Origin: an uncultured Christensenella sp.
GTDB taxonomy: Bacteria > Bacillota > Clostridia > Christensenellales > UBA1242
Reading direction: 5' to 3'
DNA: 64,000 nt
NCBI GenBank assembly: GCA_948466185.1
Contig: CAOJZM010000002.1
Span: forward strand, 62,001 to 126,000
In this document: piece after piece, positions 35,943-43,321 of the stretch
Position numbering within the stretch: the stretch's first letter is position 1
Layout: each line of letters starts with the position of its first letter
Translations under genes and position numbers: made by a program
The notes under the pieces: model-generated
Database searches by the model: none
Seen by the model: the letters and a program-made list of their open reading frames with translations, nothing else
What the model was told of the DNA's origin: nothing

Positions 35943-36583
35943 TTTATAGATTAGCACAAATTTTGTTTTGGTGGTTTTTTAAATTGTTCTATCCAACCAA
36001 GGTGGTTGGAAGAAAAAACATGCCTAAAGGTGCAGCAATAATTTCTTCCAATCATACTTCAAATTTTGATGCTATTTTGGTTGTGCTCAATACTTGGGAG
36101 AAAAAGTATTTTCTAACAAAAAAAGAATTGTTTAAAAATAAATTTATGTCCTTTCTGCTTAGAGGGATGAATTGTATCAAAATTGATAGGCAATCCACTG
36201 ATATCACTGCTATTAAGCAAAGTTTGAAGGTCCTTAAAGACGGTAAAAAATTATTTATCTTTCCAGAGGGGACAAGAAATAAAAGTGATAATCTGGAACT
36301 TGGCGAAGTCAAGCAAGGGGTAAGCATGTTTGCTATTAAAGCGAAAGTCCCTATTGTGCCAATGTATATTAGCCGTAAGCCCAAGATTTTCCATAAAACT
36401 ATTATTACCATAGGAGAGGCTTTTGAGCTTAACGATTATTATGGCCAAAAAGCCAATGAAGAGGTGCTTGACCGCGCGAGTAAAATTGTTACCGAAAAAA
36501 TGAAATTACTTCAGGAACAAGCTATAGAGTTTTCAAATAAGAAAAAAACAAAACGCAAAAGAAAAATAATAAAAGAAGCCTAA
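35939..36583 (+). CDS. plsC: 1-acyl-sn-glycerol-3-phosphate acyltransferase PlsC
   Basis: 214 residues. Membrane-associated enzyme that makes phosphatidic acid. The acyltransferase box N-H-T-S-N-F-D (H-x4-D) is near residue 39 and the substrate box F-P-E-G-T-R near 106. A basic tail (KKKTKRKRKIIKE) ends the protein. In many Clostridia cmk lies between the flavoprotein and plsC; here cmk is 25 kb away. The start overlaps the previous stop; RBS GGAGGGGGT. Confidence 0.95.
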   Translation: MIYRLAQILFWWFFKLFYPTKVVGRKNMPKGAAIISSNHTSNFDAILVVLNTWEKKYFLTKKELFKNKFMSFLLRGMNCIKIDRQSTDITAIKQSLKVLKDGKKLFIFPEGTRNKSDNLELGEVKQGVSMFAIKAKVPIVPMYISRKPKIFHKTIITIGEAFELNDYYGQKANEEVLDRASKIVTEKMKLLQEQAIEFSNKKKTKRKRKIIKEA

Positions 36584-36602
36584 TTTTCGTAGGCTTCTTT
36601 TA
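36571..36602. terminator. Bidirectional terminator after plsC
   Basis: A 12-bp stem (AAAAGAAGCCTA / TAGGCTTCTTTT) with a seven-base loop between convergent genes. Confidence 0.92.
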
Positions 36603-37034
36603 TTGTTCCAACTCTTTGCTAATTGTTTTAAGCAGTTTGTAATCTTTGTTTATAATTTCTTTTCTGTCCTTACTCCAGTCCGCATTCTTGTTTGGCTCTG
36701 CAAGGGAGAATATTCTCGATTTAATTTCATTGTTAGGTAAATTTACATAAAAAATATTTTCATTATTGTAATCGGTTAGTTCTTTGGTAATACGATTAAA
36801 AAGCATAAACATTTTGTTTGCTTTTAAAGCACTCCTTACAAATGTAAATAACCCTTTTTTGCAAAGCCCTTCATTCTCATAATCATTAAGTTTTAAATAA
36901 ATGGCATCCAAAGCTTTTGAAAATTCATATTCAGATTCACGTGCGGAGTTGTTTTCAAGTTTAGCAATATGTCTTTGTAATTTAGCAGCATACTCATGTG
37001 CTTTTAATATTGAACGCTTATTTTCTTCTTTCAT
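36600..37034 (-). CDS. hypothetical helical protein
   Basis: 144 residues, hydrophilic and mainly helical, with a heptad-like N-terminal helix (about 5-55). No membrane span or known motif. RBS AGAGAGG lies eight bases before the ATG. It is followed at the 5' side by another unknown minus-strand gene 93 bp away. Function unknown. Confidence 0.65.
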   Translation of the reverse strand: MKEENKRSILKAHEYAAKLQRHIAKLENNSARESEYEFSKALDAIYLKLNDYENEGLCKKGLFTFVRSALKANKMFMLFNRITKELTDYNNENIFYVNLPNNEIKSRIFSLAEPNKNADWSKDRKEIINKDYKLLKTISKELEQ

Positions 37035-37127
37035 GGCAAAAACCTCTCTTGATGGGAGTTATTATACTTTTTACAAGTAGTTTTGTCAATACTCTAAACC
37101 TAATAACTCCAAACAATGAAAGATTGT

Positions 37128-37601
37128 TTACTGATTCTCTCTTTTTAATTCTTTTTCGTGTTTAGCAAGGGATGAAATTATTCCCTCAAGATTAACTTTT
37201 TCGCCTTTGATTTCTTTTTCATAAAAAAGTATGACCCGTGCTTTTTCTAACAATTTGTTTCCGCCAAGACTTCCTATTACGTCAGCAAGCAAGGCTTTGG
37301 ATTGTGAGGTTTGTGTAAATTCGGACAAATTCATAATATCTTGAAGTGTAGAAAAATCTTTTATATATTGCTCTTTGGTTATGTGATTTTTTATTTCAAG
37401 GTTTTTATTATTCATGGCAATTATAACCACGTCAATTGCCGACAGGGCGGTAGTGTTGATTTTTTCCCCAACTTTATTGATTATATAAGTTTCGCAGGCT
37501 TTTTCTGCATAAGGTGCGTGTGCTATTTGTGCACCGAAGTCAAGTAATCCCTGTTCTTCATCGATTTCTTCTTGTGTTTTTCTATATATTTTTGTTTCCA
37601 T
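37128..37601 (-). CDS. hypothetical protein behind a poly-G promoter
   Basis: 157 residues from ATG 37601 (RBS AGGAGGAAATAAT). Hydrophilic and helical with an acidic N-terminus (QEEIDEEQ); the middle part (TYIINKVGEKINTTALSAIDVVI) is more hydrophobic but not a membrane span. No family is recognised. Its promoter region carries nine consecutive G residues on the coding strand, suggesting switchable expression. Confidence 0.7.
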   Translation of the reverse strand: METKIYRKTQEEIDEEQGLLDFGAQIAHAPYAEKACETYIINKVGEKINTTALSAIDVVIIAMNNKNLEIKNHITKEQYIKDFSTLQDIMNLSEFTQTSQSKALLADVIGSLGGNKLLEKARVILFYEKEIKGEKVNLEGIISSLAKHEKELKRENQ

Positions 37602-37622
37602 ATTATTTCCTCCTGATTTGAT

Positions 37623-37649
37623 GTTATCATATCCCCCCCCCGTGTCAAG
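37623..37649 (-). promoter_or_regulatory. Candidate phase-variable promoter with poly-G spacer
   Basis: On the minus strand TTGACA (37644-37649) is followed by C, nine G residues (37633-37641) and then TATGAT (37626-37631) with only a 12-bp spacer, or GATAAC (37623-37628) with a 15-bp spacer. Change in tract length would move the spacer toward or away from the optimum of 17. Confidence 0.5.
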
Positions 37650-37742
37650 TGTTTTCGAATAAAAACAAATATTTTTCAATCCGCCTTAATAATTTGACTT
37701 TTAATTGTTATTTTGGTAATCTAAATATAAAGTGAGAAAAAA

Positions 37743-38777
37743 ATGAGTGATAATTTTAATTTAGATATGATTGATAAAACCTTTACAAACTATAAAAAGG
37801 GGCAAATGTTTGATGGCGTGGTTGTTATTAAGCGAGATGATGGTGCGATTTTCAACATTGGCGGAAAAAATGATGCCTTTATACCCAAGGATGACTTTGA
37901 TGATTTTGACGGCTTGAAAATAGGGGATAGGTTTAAAGTTGTAATAACCAATAAAAAGAATGAAGAAGGAATGATTGAGGTGTCAAAGCGTCTTGCTGAT
38001 GACAAAGTGCTTGCAACCCAAAATGCACAGAAACTCAAACTGGGCAGCACTTTTAGTTTTGTTGTTGCTGGCAATAGAGATGGCGGGCTTGTTTCGCGAA
38101 TGGGAGATTATGAAATCTTTATTCCTGCTGATGAAATCTTTGTCGATGGAGCAAAAGATGTAAGGCGTCTTGTTGGGAAACAGTTTGAAGCCACGGTTAC
38201 CGAAATCAATCGTGAAGATAAAGCTATAATTGGAAGTATAAAGCTTCTTTCTGAGCAGATAAGAAAGACGAATGAAAGTTTATTTTGGAATTCAATCTTT
38301 ATCAATAAGCTTGTAAAAGGGAAGGTTAAAAAGATTATGCCTTATGGGGCCTTTGTTGAGGTGGACGGGATTGATTGTTTTCTGCATATTTCAAACATCT
38401 CATATTCTCGCCTTTCAAACCCAAGCGAAGCGATAAAAGAAGGGGAAGAATATACCTTCAAAGTGATTGAACTGGACAGGGACAATAAGAAGGTGGCTTT
38501 AAGCCTTAAAGCGTTGCAAGAGAGTCCAAATGCGCTTGCAATAAGAGAATTGCAGGTGGGGCAAACTTACAGCGGAACGGTGGTAAAAATACTTAAATTT
38601 GGAGCGATTATAAAACTTGAAAATGGAGCGAGCGGGCTGTTGCACATTTCAAATGCCACAGAGGATAAACAAAAACAGATTTATGAAATTGTCAAACTTG
38701 ACCAAAAAGTTGATGTGATTGTGTTTTATAAAGATGAAGAGGAAGAAAAGGTGTCTTTTGCTCTTGTAAATCAGTAG
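37743..38777 (+). CDS. S1 RNA-binding domain protein (RpsA-like)
   Basis: 344 residues with four S1 (OB-fold) domains at about 18-85, 100-170, 190-258 and 270-340. The third is the best (V-K-G-K-V-K-K-I-M-P-Y-G-A-F-V-E-V-D-G-I-D-C-F-L-H-I-S-N-I-S). This is the short Firmicute RpsA/YpfD type, related to but shorter than ribosomal S1; it may bind mRNA or help translation. The RBS is weak (AAAGTGAG). A tRNA-Thr gene lay 75 bp downstream before the element split it. Confidence 0.9.
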   Translation: MSDNFNLDMIDKTFTNYKKGQMFDGVVVIKRDDGAIFNIGGKNDAFIPKDDFDDFDGLKIGDRFKVVITNKKNEEGMIEVSKRLADDKVLATQNAQKLKLGSTFSFVVAGNRDGGLVSRMGDYEIFIPADEIFVDGAKDVRRLVGKQFEATVTEINREDKAIIGSIKLLSEQIRKTNESLFWNSIFINKLVKGKVKKIMPYGAFVEVDGIDCFLHISNISYSRLSNPSEAIKEGEEYTFKVIELDRDNKKVALSLKALQESPNALAIRELQVGQTYSGTVVKILKFGAIIKLENGASGLLHISNATEDKQKQIYEIVKLDQKVDVIVFYKDEEEEKVSFALVNQ

Positions 38778-38851
38778 AATCAATATAATGTAGGTAATAT
38801 TCGCATACTTCATACAATATTTGGTGGTAGTATGCGTAAGTTGCCACAAAT

Positions 38852-38890
38852 GCTGATGTTGCACAGTTGGTAGTGCATTCGATTCGTAAT
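38852..38890 (+). pseudogene. tRNA-Thr(CGU), 5' half, cut by integrative element
   Basis: The 39 bases contain the acceptor 5' strand (GCTGATG), D-arm (GCACAGTTGGTAGTGC) and anticodon 5' strand plus loop (TTCGATTCGTAAT). The 3' half lies at 48197-48242. Joined at the 9-bp core they give a full tRNA: stem TTCGA/TCGAA, loop TTCGTAA, anticodon CGT. Confidence 0.93.
38882..38890. repeat. attL core ATTCGTAAT
   Basis: The left copy of the crossover repeat comprises the anticodon loop of the split tRNA and its closing A-T pair. Element bases beyond it (AATATAC) and the reverse of those at the right end (AATATTTT) form an imperfect inverted repeat, as for core-binding sites of tyrosine recombinases. 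Confidence 0.85.
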
Positions 38891-38915
38891 AATATACTTT
38901 ACCATTTGTTTTGTA

Positions 38916-38956
38916 GCACCTAATATATTATAATATAATATATTAAGGCACTTTTT
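38916..38956. repeat. Long AT-rich inverted repeat near left element end
   Basis: GCACCTAATATATTATA and its near reverse complement TATAATATATTAAGGCAC form a long hairpin followed by TTTTT. It could end host transcription that enters through the cut tRNA 5' half. Confidence 0.5.
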
Positions 38957-38982
38957 GAGATAAAATTTTAACCTTTAAAATC

Positions 38983-38998
38983 AAAAGTGTAATAGAAA
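38983..38998 (+). repeat. Left arm-type repeat of the element
   Basis: The 16-bp sequence AAAAGTGTAATAGAAA is repeated exactly at 48032-48047, each about 90-150 bp inside its end. This fits arm sites bound by the N-terminal domain of Tn916/lambda-type integrases. Confidence 0.65.
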
Positions 38999-39044
38999 TG
39001 TAAAAAAGGTTGTAAAAACTTAACTCTGGGGTTATCCCCAATAT

Positions 39045-39120
39045 GCTGATGTAGCACAGCAGGTAGTGCGACGCATTCGTAATGCGTAGGTCGAGAGTTC
39101 GAACCTCTCCATCAGCTCCA
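39045..39120 (+). tRNA. tRNA-Thr(CGU), carried by the element
   Basis: A complete cloverleaf with encoded CCA: acceptor GCTGATG/CATCAGC, D-arm GCACAGCAGGTAGTGC, anticodon stem ACGCA/TGCGT with loop TTCGTAA (anticodon CGT), T-arm GAGAG/CTCTC. It has the same acceptor stem and anticodon as the split host gene but differs in the D-loop, anticodon stem and T-stem. It probably replaces the broken gene. A small GGGG-TTAT-CCCC hairpin precedes it (39028-39040). Confidence 0.95.
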
Positions 39121-39140
39121 AATTATTTTTAGAGGTTGTA

Positions 39141-40034
39141 ATGAAAATAAATCGAAAATGGGAAAGTATAAACCTGTCTGCTTGGATAGTGTCAGTTATT
39201 TTACTAATACTATTTTTTGTTTTGGCTATGCTATCTCATTTTAAAGTTAGACTGGAAGAGGATATAGAAAATATTTTTTGGGGACTGACAGGTGTCTTTG
39301 CAAGTTTTTTCTCAGCTTTCTTTATAGCATGGGTGGTTGATAAACAATCGAATGATAGCGAACAAGCAAGAATAGATAGGATTAGGTCTTATTATTTAGA
39401 TAAACCTATAAATAAAGTTAAGAGTTTTCTTTCGCTAATCACGAGTCCTTGTGAAGATTATTGTGGAAATTTCAAACCTTATTTTATCGCTGGCAAATTA
39501 AATTTTGATAATCTTATTTGGAATTTTAATTTTGTTTTCCAATTAAAGTATTTAGTCAAGAAAAAAGATTTAGTTAATTACAAAAGAGAAATAACAGTGG
39601 ATAAAGGCATAAGCCAAGTGATTTCAGGTAGCGAAGTAGTATCACATGTGGATATTATTTTAGAAGACTTGAAATCTATTGCAGATTTATTTGAAAAACT
39701 TTCAAAAGATATGGAAGAACAAAATATTTTTAATAAGATAGAAATTTTTAATAAGCAAGAAATTTCTATGGCAAAAGAATTGTATCAGCGTTATGTAAGT
39801 AATAATGATTTAACAAAAATTATGCACTATGAATTATTTGACGATTTTCTAAAATCATTAAATGCTATTGTTGATTATTATGATATAGAAATTGAAGAAT
39901 GTGCTGTGGGCAATATGCTTAAATCACTTGTTAAGTCATTAGACAAAGTTCCAAATATGATCAAAGACGTAGAAGATAAAATAGTTGCAATTAGAGAAAG
40001 TGCAGAAGAATACATTAAGTCAAAATTTATATAG
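39141..40034 (+). CDS. two-span membrane protein of unknown function, element cargo
   Basis: 297 residues starting 21 bp after the element tRNA, perhaps in the same transcript. Two adjacent membrane spans (about 13-34 and 45-66) form a hairpin; the remaining 230 residues are charged, helical and cytoplasmic, ending in a long amphipathic helix (MIKDVEDKIVAIRESAEEYI). Layout recalls membrane-tethered effector proteins of defence cargo, but no domain is recognised. RBS AGAGGTTGTA. Confidence 0.7.
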   Translation: MKINRKWESINLSAWIVSVILLILFFVLAMLSHFKVRLEEDIENIFWGLTGVFASFFSAFFIAWVVDKQSNDSEQARIDRIRSYYLDKPINKVKSFLSLITSPCEDYCGNFKPYFIAGKLNFDNLIWNFNFVFQLKYLVKKKDLVNYKREITVDKGISQVISGSEVVSHVDIILEDLKSIADLFEKLSKDMEEQNIFNKIEIFNKQEISMAKELYQRYVSNNDLTKIMHYELFDDFLKSLNAIVDYYDIEIEECAVGNMLKSLVKSLDKVPNMIKDVEDKIVAIRESAEEYIKSKFI

Positions 40035-40046
40035 TTTGCAACACAT

Positions 40047-40078
40047 AAATAGGACATTAAATATTAATGACCTTTTTT
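40047..40078. terminator. Bidirectional terminator
   Basis: A 10-bp stem with one mismatch (AGGACATTAA / TTAATGACCT), loop ATA and a T run, between convergent element genes. Confidence 0.7.
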
Positions 40079-40079
40079 A

Positions 40080-40619
40080 TTATACCTTTCTTGGTCGTAT
40101 ACTTTCAATATCGGGCAAAAAATTATCATCAAAAGGTTGTGGGTTATCTTGTGTTGGCTGTTCTTCTTGCTTTCGTTTTTCGCTCGCTTGTGCTTCTTCA
40201 AAGGCTTGTATGAGGTTGTTTGTATAGTCTTTTGAAAATGGGTTAGTAACATATTCAATGTTTTGAAACTGCAACTCTTGTCCTTTGTAGTTCTCAGTTT
40301 TAAAGATTGTCAAAAAGCAATAAACATATTTATTCAAAAAAGTTTTATCAAAGTCAATCTCTATGTTTTCATCTGGTTTGTAGCGATAATTAATTGCTTT
40401 TCTCAATTTGTTGTAACGCCAATTAAACTTGCCTTGTGGATGCACATGAAACTTATTATCACATATCAAAGAGCCTTTATGGCTACCACTAATAAGTTCA
40501 ATTGTGATTTCAAATTGCTTTGCACTAATATCTAATAAATCAATTTTAACTATTCTCGCCAAGACACCTTTTTCTTCAATAGGTGTCTTGGTTATTTCTC
40601 TTCCTAATAATTCAAACAT
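40080..40619 (-). CDS. element protein, possible OB-fold ssDNA-binding protein
   Basis: 179 residues from ATG 40619 (RBS AAGGAGGCAATTTAAT). The body (about 1-135) is beta-rich with 'F-E-I-T-I-E-L-I-S-G-S-H-K-G-S-L-I-C-D-N-K-F', a layout like DUF669-type phage single-strand binding proteins, and the tail (about 140-179) is acidic with PQPFDDNFLPDI, like the SSB acidic tip. The match is by shape only. It starts one base after the upstream gene's stop, so the two are an operon. Confidence 0.5.
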   Translation of the reverse strand: MFELLGREITKTPIEEKGVLARIVKIDLLDISAKQFEITIELISGSHKGSLICDNKFHVHPQGKFNWRYNKLRKAINYRYKPDENIEIDFDKTFLNKYVYCFLTIFKTENYKGQELQFQNIEYVTNPFSKDYTNNLIQAFEEAQASEKRKQEEQPTQDNPQPFDDNFLPDIESIRPRKV

Positions 40620-40620
40620 A

Positions 40621-41214
40621 TTAAATTGCCTCCTTGTATTTATTTTGAAATTTCTCAATTTTTTTAAGTTTATTGAAAAGTTTATTTTTGGTTGATTGAA
40701 TATCATCAGTGTTTGCTAATGAATTAAAGATTAAAAAGTCGTCATGTTTATATTTGGTTGTTTCTTGTTCTTCTTGGCTTACTTGCTTTTTGAATAGCAG
40801 TAAAAAGTCTATTATCTCGCTAACATTACAAATTGGGTTACAAATCGGCTCACAATACAATGGCCATAGATATTTCATAGCAAAGTTTTTCATAAACATA
40901 TGGTCTTGTTTTTTGCTACCAGTTTTGATTGCTATATAAATAATCATTTTACCATCATCTAAAAATCTTGGCCATATACAAAAGTATGAGTCAGTTAAAA
41001 GTTCCAAAGCGTCATCAATAAAACTTTCTCTGCACATAAAGTATTCAGCCCATGAGTTAGATTGAGAATCAATCTTTATCAAAGTTGCATTTTCAAGTAT
41101 TGGGTTAATGATTTTTAGTTTATTGATTTCATTGTCAATATAACTAATCAATTCGGTTTTAGTAAAGTACTCACTTTTAGGACATTGAGCGAGGTCCATT
41201 TTTGTATTTTTCAT
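40621..41214 (-). CDS. element protein of unknown function
   Basis: 197 residues, mixed helix and strand, no membrane span. A cysteine-rich stretch (YCEPICNPICNV, about 120-131) may bind metal. It is the first gene of a two-gene unit with the OB-fold-like protein and has RBS AAGGAGATTTTTAT. No homologous family is recognised. Confidence 0.65.
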   Translation of the reverse strand: MKNTKMDLAQCPKSEYFTKTELISYIDNEINKLKIINPILENATLIKIDSQSNSWAEYFMCRESFIDDALELLTDSYFCIWPRFLDDGKMIIYIAIKTGSKKQDHMFMKNFAMKYLWPLYCEPICNPICNVSEIIDFLLLFKKQVSQEEQETTKYKHDDFLIFNSLANTDDIQSTKNKLFNKLKKIEKFQNKYKEAI

Positions 41215-41308
41215 ATAAAAATCTCCTTAATATTTTTCTAAAAATTGACACTAAAAAAGCATGTAGAGTGAAAATGAACCCTATTAGTTTTTTAGTTATA
41301 AAGTGATA

Positions 41309-41348
41309 TTGACAACGCATATCAAGTCAGTTATAATATGCGTGTCAA
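41309..41348. promoter_or_regulatory. Face-to-face promoters over an inverted repeat
   Basis: Plus strand: TTGACA (41309-41314), 17 bp, TATAAT (41332-41337), a perfect consensus promoter reading into the 3' end of the integrase gene as antisense. Minus strand: TTGACA (41343-41348) with TGATAT 18 bp on, reading toward the gene at 41214. Both overlap the inverted repeat ACGCATAT ... ATATGCGT (41315-41322, 41336-41343), a likely repressor site. Confidence 0.65.
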
Positions 41349-41372
41349 AATTAAATGATAGTTAATAAATAA

Positions 41373-42785
41373 TTAATTAACACCACATAAGAAATTATTG
41401 TATGTCATAGACGCTTGTTCTTGTTGTCCTTGTAAAACATGCGTGTAGACTTGAAGTGTGAACGCTTCACTGGTATGACCTAAAATTTGAGATACAACTT
41501 TGATAGGTACACCACTATTAAGCATCAATGTAGTAGCAGTGTGGCGTATGCTATGACATGGTACATGCTCAAATCCATGTTTTATTTCAAATTTGGTTAC
41601 CCATTGTGTGAGCGTGCAAGGATTAATGACATTGCCATTTTCTTGTAAGAATAAAAAGTCAGTATCAGCCCATAAATCTCCATGCAAAAGTTTTTGTTCT
41701 TGCCACCAAGTTATATATTCATTCAAAATTTCTGCTAACATTTTAGGCATAAACAATGTTCTTTTTGATGTCTTTGTTTTTGGACTTTTAATTTTAACAC
41801 CAAACTGACTGCCAGCATAAATGCAATTTCTATTGACTGAAAGTGTATTGCTATTAAAATCAATATCATTTTTGCAAAGACCTGCAATTTCGCCTTTTCT
41901 TAAACCTAACATTATTAAGATTGATAGTACTGCTTTCTTTCGTAAATCTTGTTCGTTTAAAATGCATTGAACAAATCGCTTTGCTTCATCTTCGCTAAAT
42001 ATAGTTTTCTTTTTAACATTGCCAGTAAGTTTTTTAGTGTATTCTTTGGTTGCATAATTGTGATCTATTAAAAGTCTACGCTTTGCTTCTGATAGTATCA
42101 TAACAAGTGTGGTTCTAATTCCAGCAATTGTTGCTTTTGAATATCTACAACTTGTTGTCGTTATATCAAAATATTTGTTTATAGGAACTCCAAAATATTT
42201 ACAAATTGATTTTGCTGTTGTCATGCTTACTTGATTTCCAACATTGCTTGCCATTCTCAAAGTTAGTCGGTGAATTCCTATTTGTTCAGCAATCTCATGT
42301 TGGTATAATTCACTTTCTGTTATGAGTTCCTTAATTGATTTCTTAACGATAACAATTTGCTTTTCATATGTGTTCGCAGAAAGAGAATCATAAAAGTTTT
42401 GAATTAAGTTTGGTCCAATATTTTTAAGTTGATAATCTTTGAAGAAGGGGATTATAACGCTCAAATGTTGCTTTGCACCTTTGTAATAAGTGTAAGAGTC
42501 TGGGTTTCTAATCAAAATGCTATCAAGCCATTGATTAGCAAAGTCCACAAACATAATATTATTTTCAATTGTGCGAATACCTTTTGAAAGTTTTTCAACT
42601 TCTTCCTCAAATTCATATTGTGCTTTCTTTAAAAAGTGTTCGGTTTCTTTTTTAGAAAGGTTTGGTTGTACCTTAATGGTTTTTGTATAGTTTTTATGCT
42701 TGCCACTATATGTGTCTTTTCCACTGCAAATAAGTCGGTAACTGATTAGTTCGCCATTTTTGTTTTTTCGTTCTTCTACATACAT
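41373..42785 (-). CDS. int: tyrosine recombinase (integrase) with embedded HTH
   Basis: 470 residues. Catalytic residues of the phage integrase family are visible: R296 (L-G-L-R-K-G-E), H411-S-I-R414, H437 (L-G-H-T) and Y447 (V-Y-T-H-V). The N-terminal 60 residues form an arm-binding domain like that of Tn916 Int. The core-binding domain (about 75-255) holds an insertion of some 70 residues (about 142-212) with an XRE-like helix-turn-helix (H-E-I-A-E-Q-I-G-I-H-R-L-T-L ... V-S-M-T-T-A-K-S-I-C-K-Y-F-G-V). It should cut and join the tRNA anticodon-loop core. It overlaps xis by 10 bp. Confidence 0.93.
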   Translation of the reverse strand: MYVEERKNKNGELISYRLICSGKDTYSGKHKNYTKTIKVQPNLSKKETEHFLKKAQYEFEEEVEKLSKGIRTIENNIMFVDFANQWLDSILIRNPDSYTYYKGAKQHLSVIIPFFKDYQLKNIGPNLIQNFYDSLSANTYEKQIVIVKKSIKELITESELYQHEIAEQIGIHRLTLRMASNVGNQVSMTTAKSICKYFGVPINKYFDITTTSCRYSKATIAGIRTTLVMILSEAKRRLLIDHNYATKEYTKKLTGNVKKKTIFSEDEAKRFVQCILNEQDLRKKAVLSILIMLGLRKGEIAGLCKNDIDFNSNTLSVNRNCIYAGSQFGVKIKSPKTKTSKRTLFMPKMLAEILNEYITWWQEQKLLHGDLWADTDFLFLQENGNVINPCTLTQWVTKFEIKHGFEHVPCHSIRHTATTLMLNSGVPIKVVSQILGHTSEAFTLQVYTHVLQGQQEQASMTYNNFLCGVN

Positions 42786-42988
42786 ACTGGCACCTCGCTT
42801 GGTTCACTATTTAGAAATCTAACAAGGTCATCAAAGTTAACATGCAATTTATTTCCACTCATAAAATGCTTAACTAAATTTTGTTCACATAGTTGCCTAA
42901 TATACCACTCGCTTATTGAAGTGCCTTCATCAAGTTTCAATAGTTCTTTTTTACATTCAGCAACAGTTCTAATTTTTGGTATTGACAT
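42776..42988 (-). CDS. xis-like small DNA-binding protein
   Basis: 70 residues, with a MerR/excisionase-type winged helix layout (T-S-I-S-E-W-Y-I-R-Q-L-C-E-Q-N ... G-N-K-L-H-V-N-F-D-D-L-V-R-F-L-N). Its end overlaps the integrase start, the usual xis-int arrangement, and the RBS is AAGGAGAAAAGATT. It likely directs excision; this is inferred from context. Confidence 0.7.
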   Translation of the reverse strand: MSIPKIRTVAECKKELLKLDEGTSISEWYIRQLCEQNLVKHFMSGNKLHVNFDDLVRFLNSEPSEVPVCM

Positions 42989-43152
42989 AATCTTTTCTCC
43001 TTTAATTCATGGTTATTATAATTCGGTGTTTTTTAAAAAGACACCACTGGGCGAAACTTTTTTCAAAAAGTTTCAAATTTTTTAATCAAGCATTTCATTT
43101 CTTAAAGTGGAATAAGAAACTCGGTAACTTTGGTTAACAAATTTCAACTCGT

Positions 43153-43230
43153 GTTTATCATAATTTCACCTCGCTTTGTTTTCTCTTGTGGGTTGCAACC
43201 TTATTGAGATGCCTCAATTTTATGATAAAC
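43153..43230. promoter_or_regulatory. Nested palindromes in divergent control region
   Basis: The 333-bp gap between xis and the gene at 43322 holds an 11-bp inverted repeat (GTTTATCATAA 43153-43163, TTATGATAAAC 43220-43230) enclosing the palindrome GGTTGCAACC and TTGAG-ATGC-CTCAA. It may be a regulatory switch or a replication origin. The rest of the gap is AT-rich without a gene. Confidence 0.5.
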
Positions 43231-43321
43231 TAGTTCGAAAGTAAAATCTGTGTCAAAAAACATAAGATTTGGTTTGTTTTTATGGCTTTAAAGTTGTATA
43301 ATGTATTTTAGAGGTGTAAAT

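Noticed and set aside
39045-39120. The intact tRNA-Thr as the original chromosomal gene and the halves as unrelated debris
   Set aside because: The halves join at the 9-bp repeat into a perfect tRNA with matching stems, and the intact tRNA lies between them, so it belongs to the element.
41593-41808. Short plus-strand gene downstream of the strong promoter at 41309
   Set aside because: No RBS near its start and it is antisense to conserved integrase motifs; the promoter more likely makes an antisense RNA.
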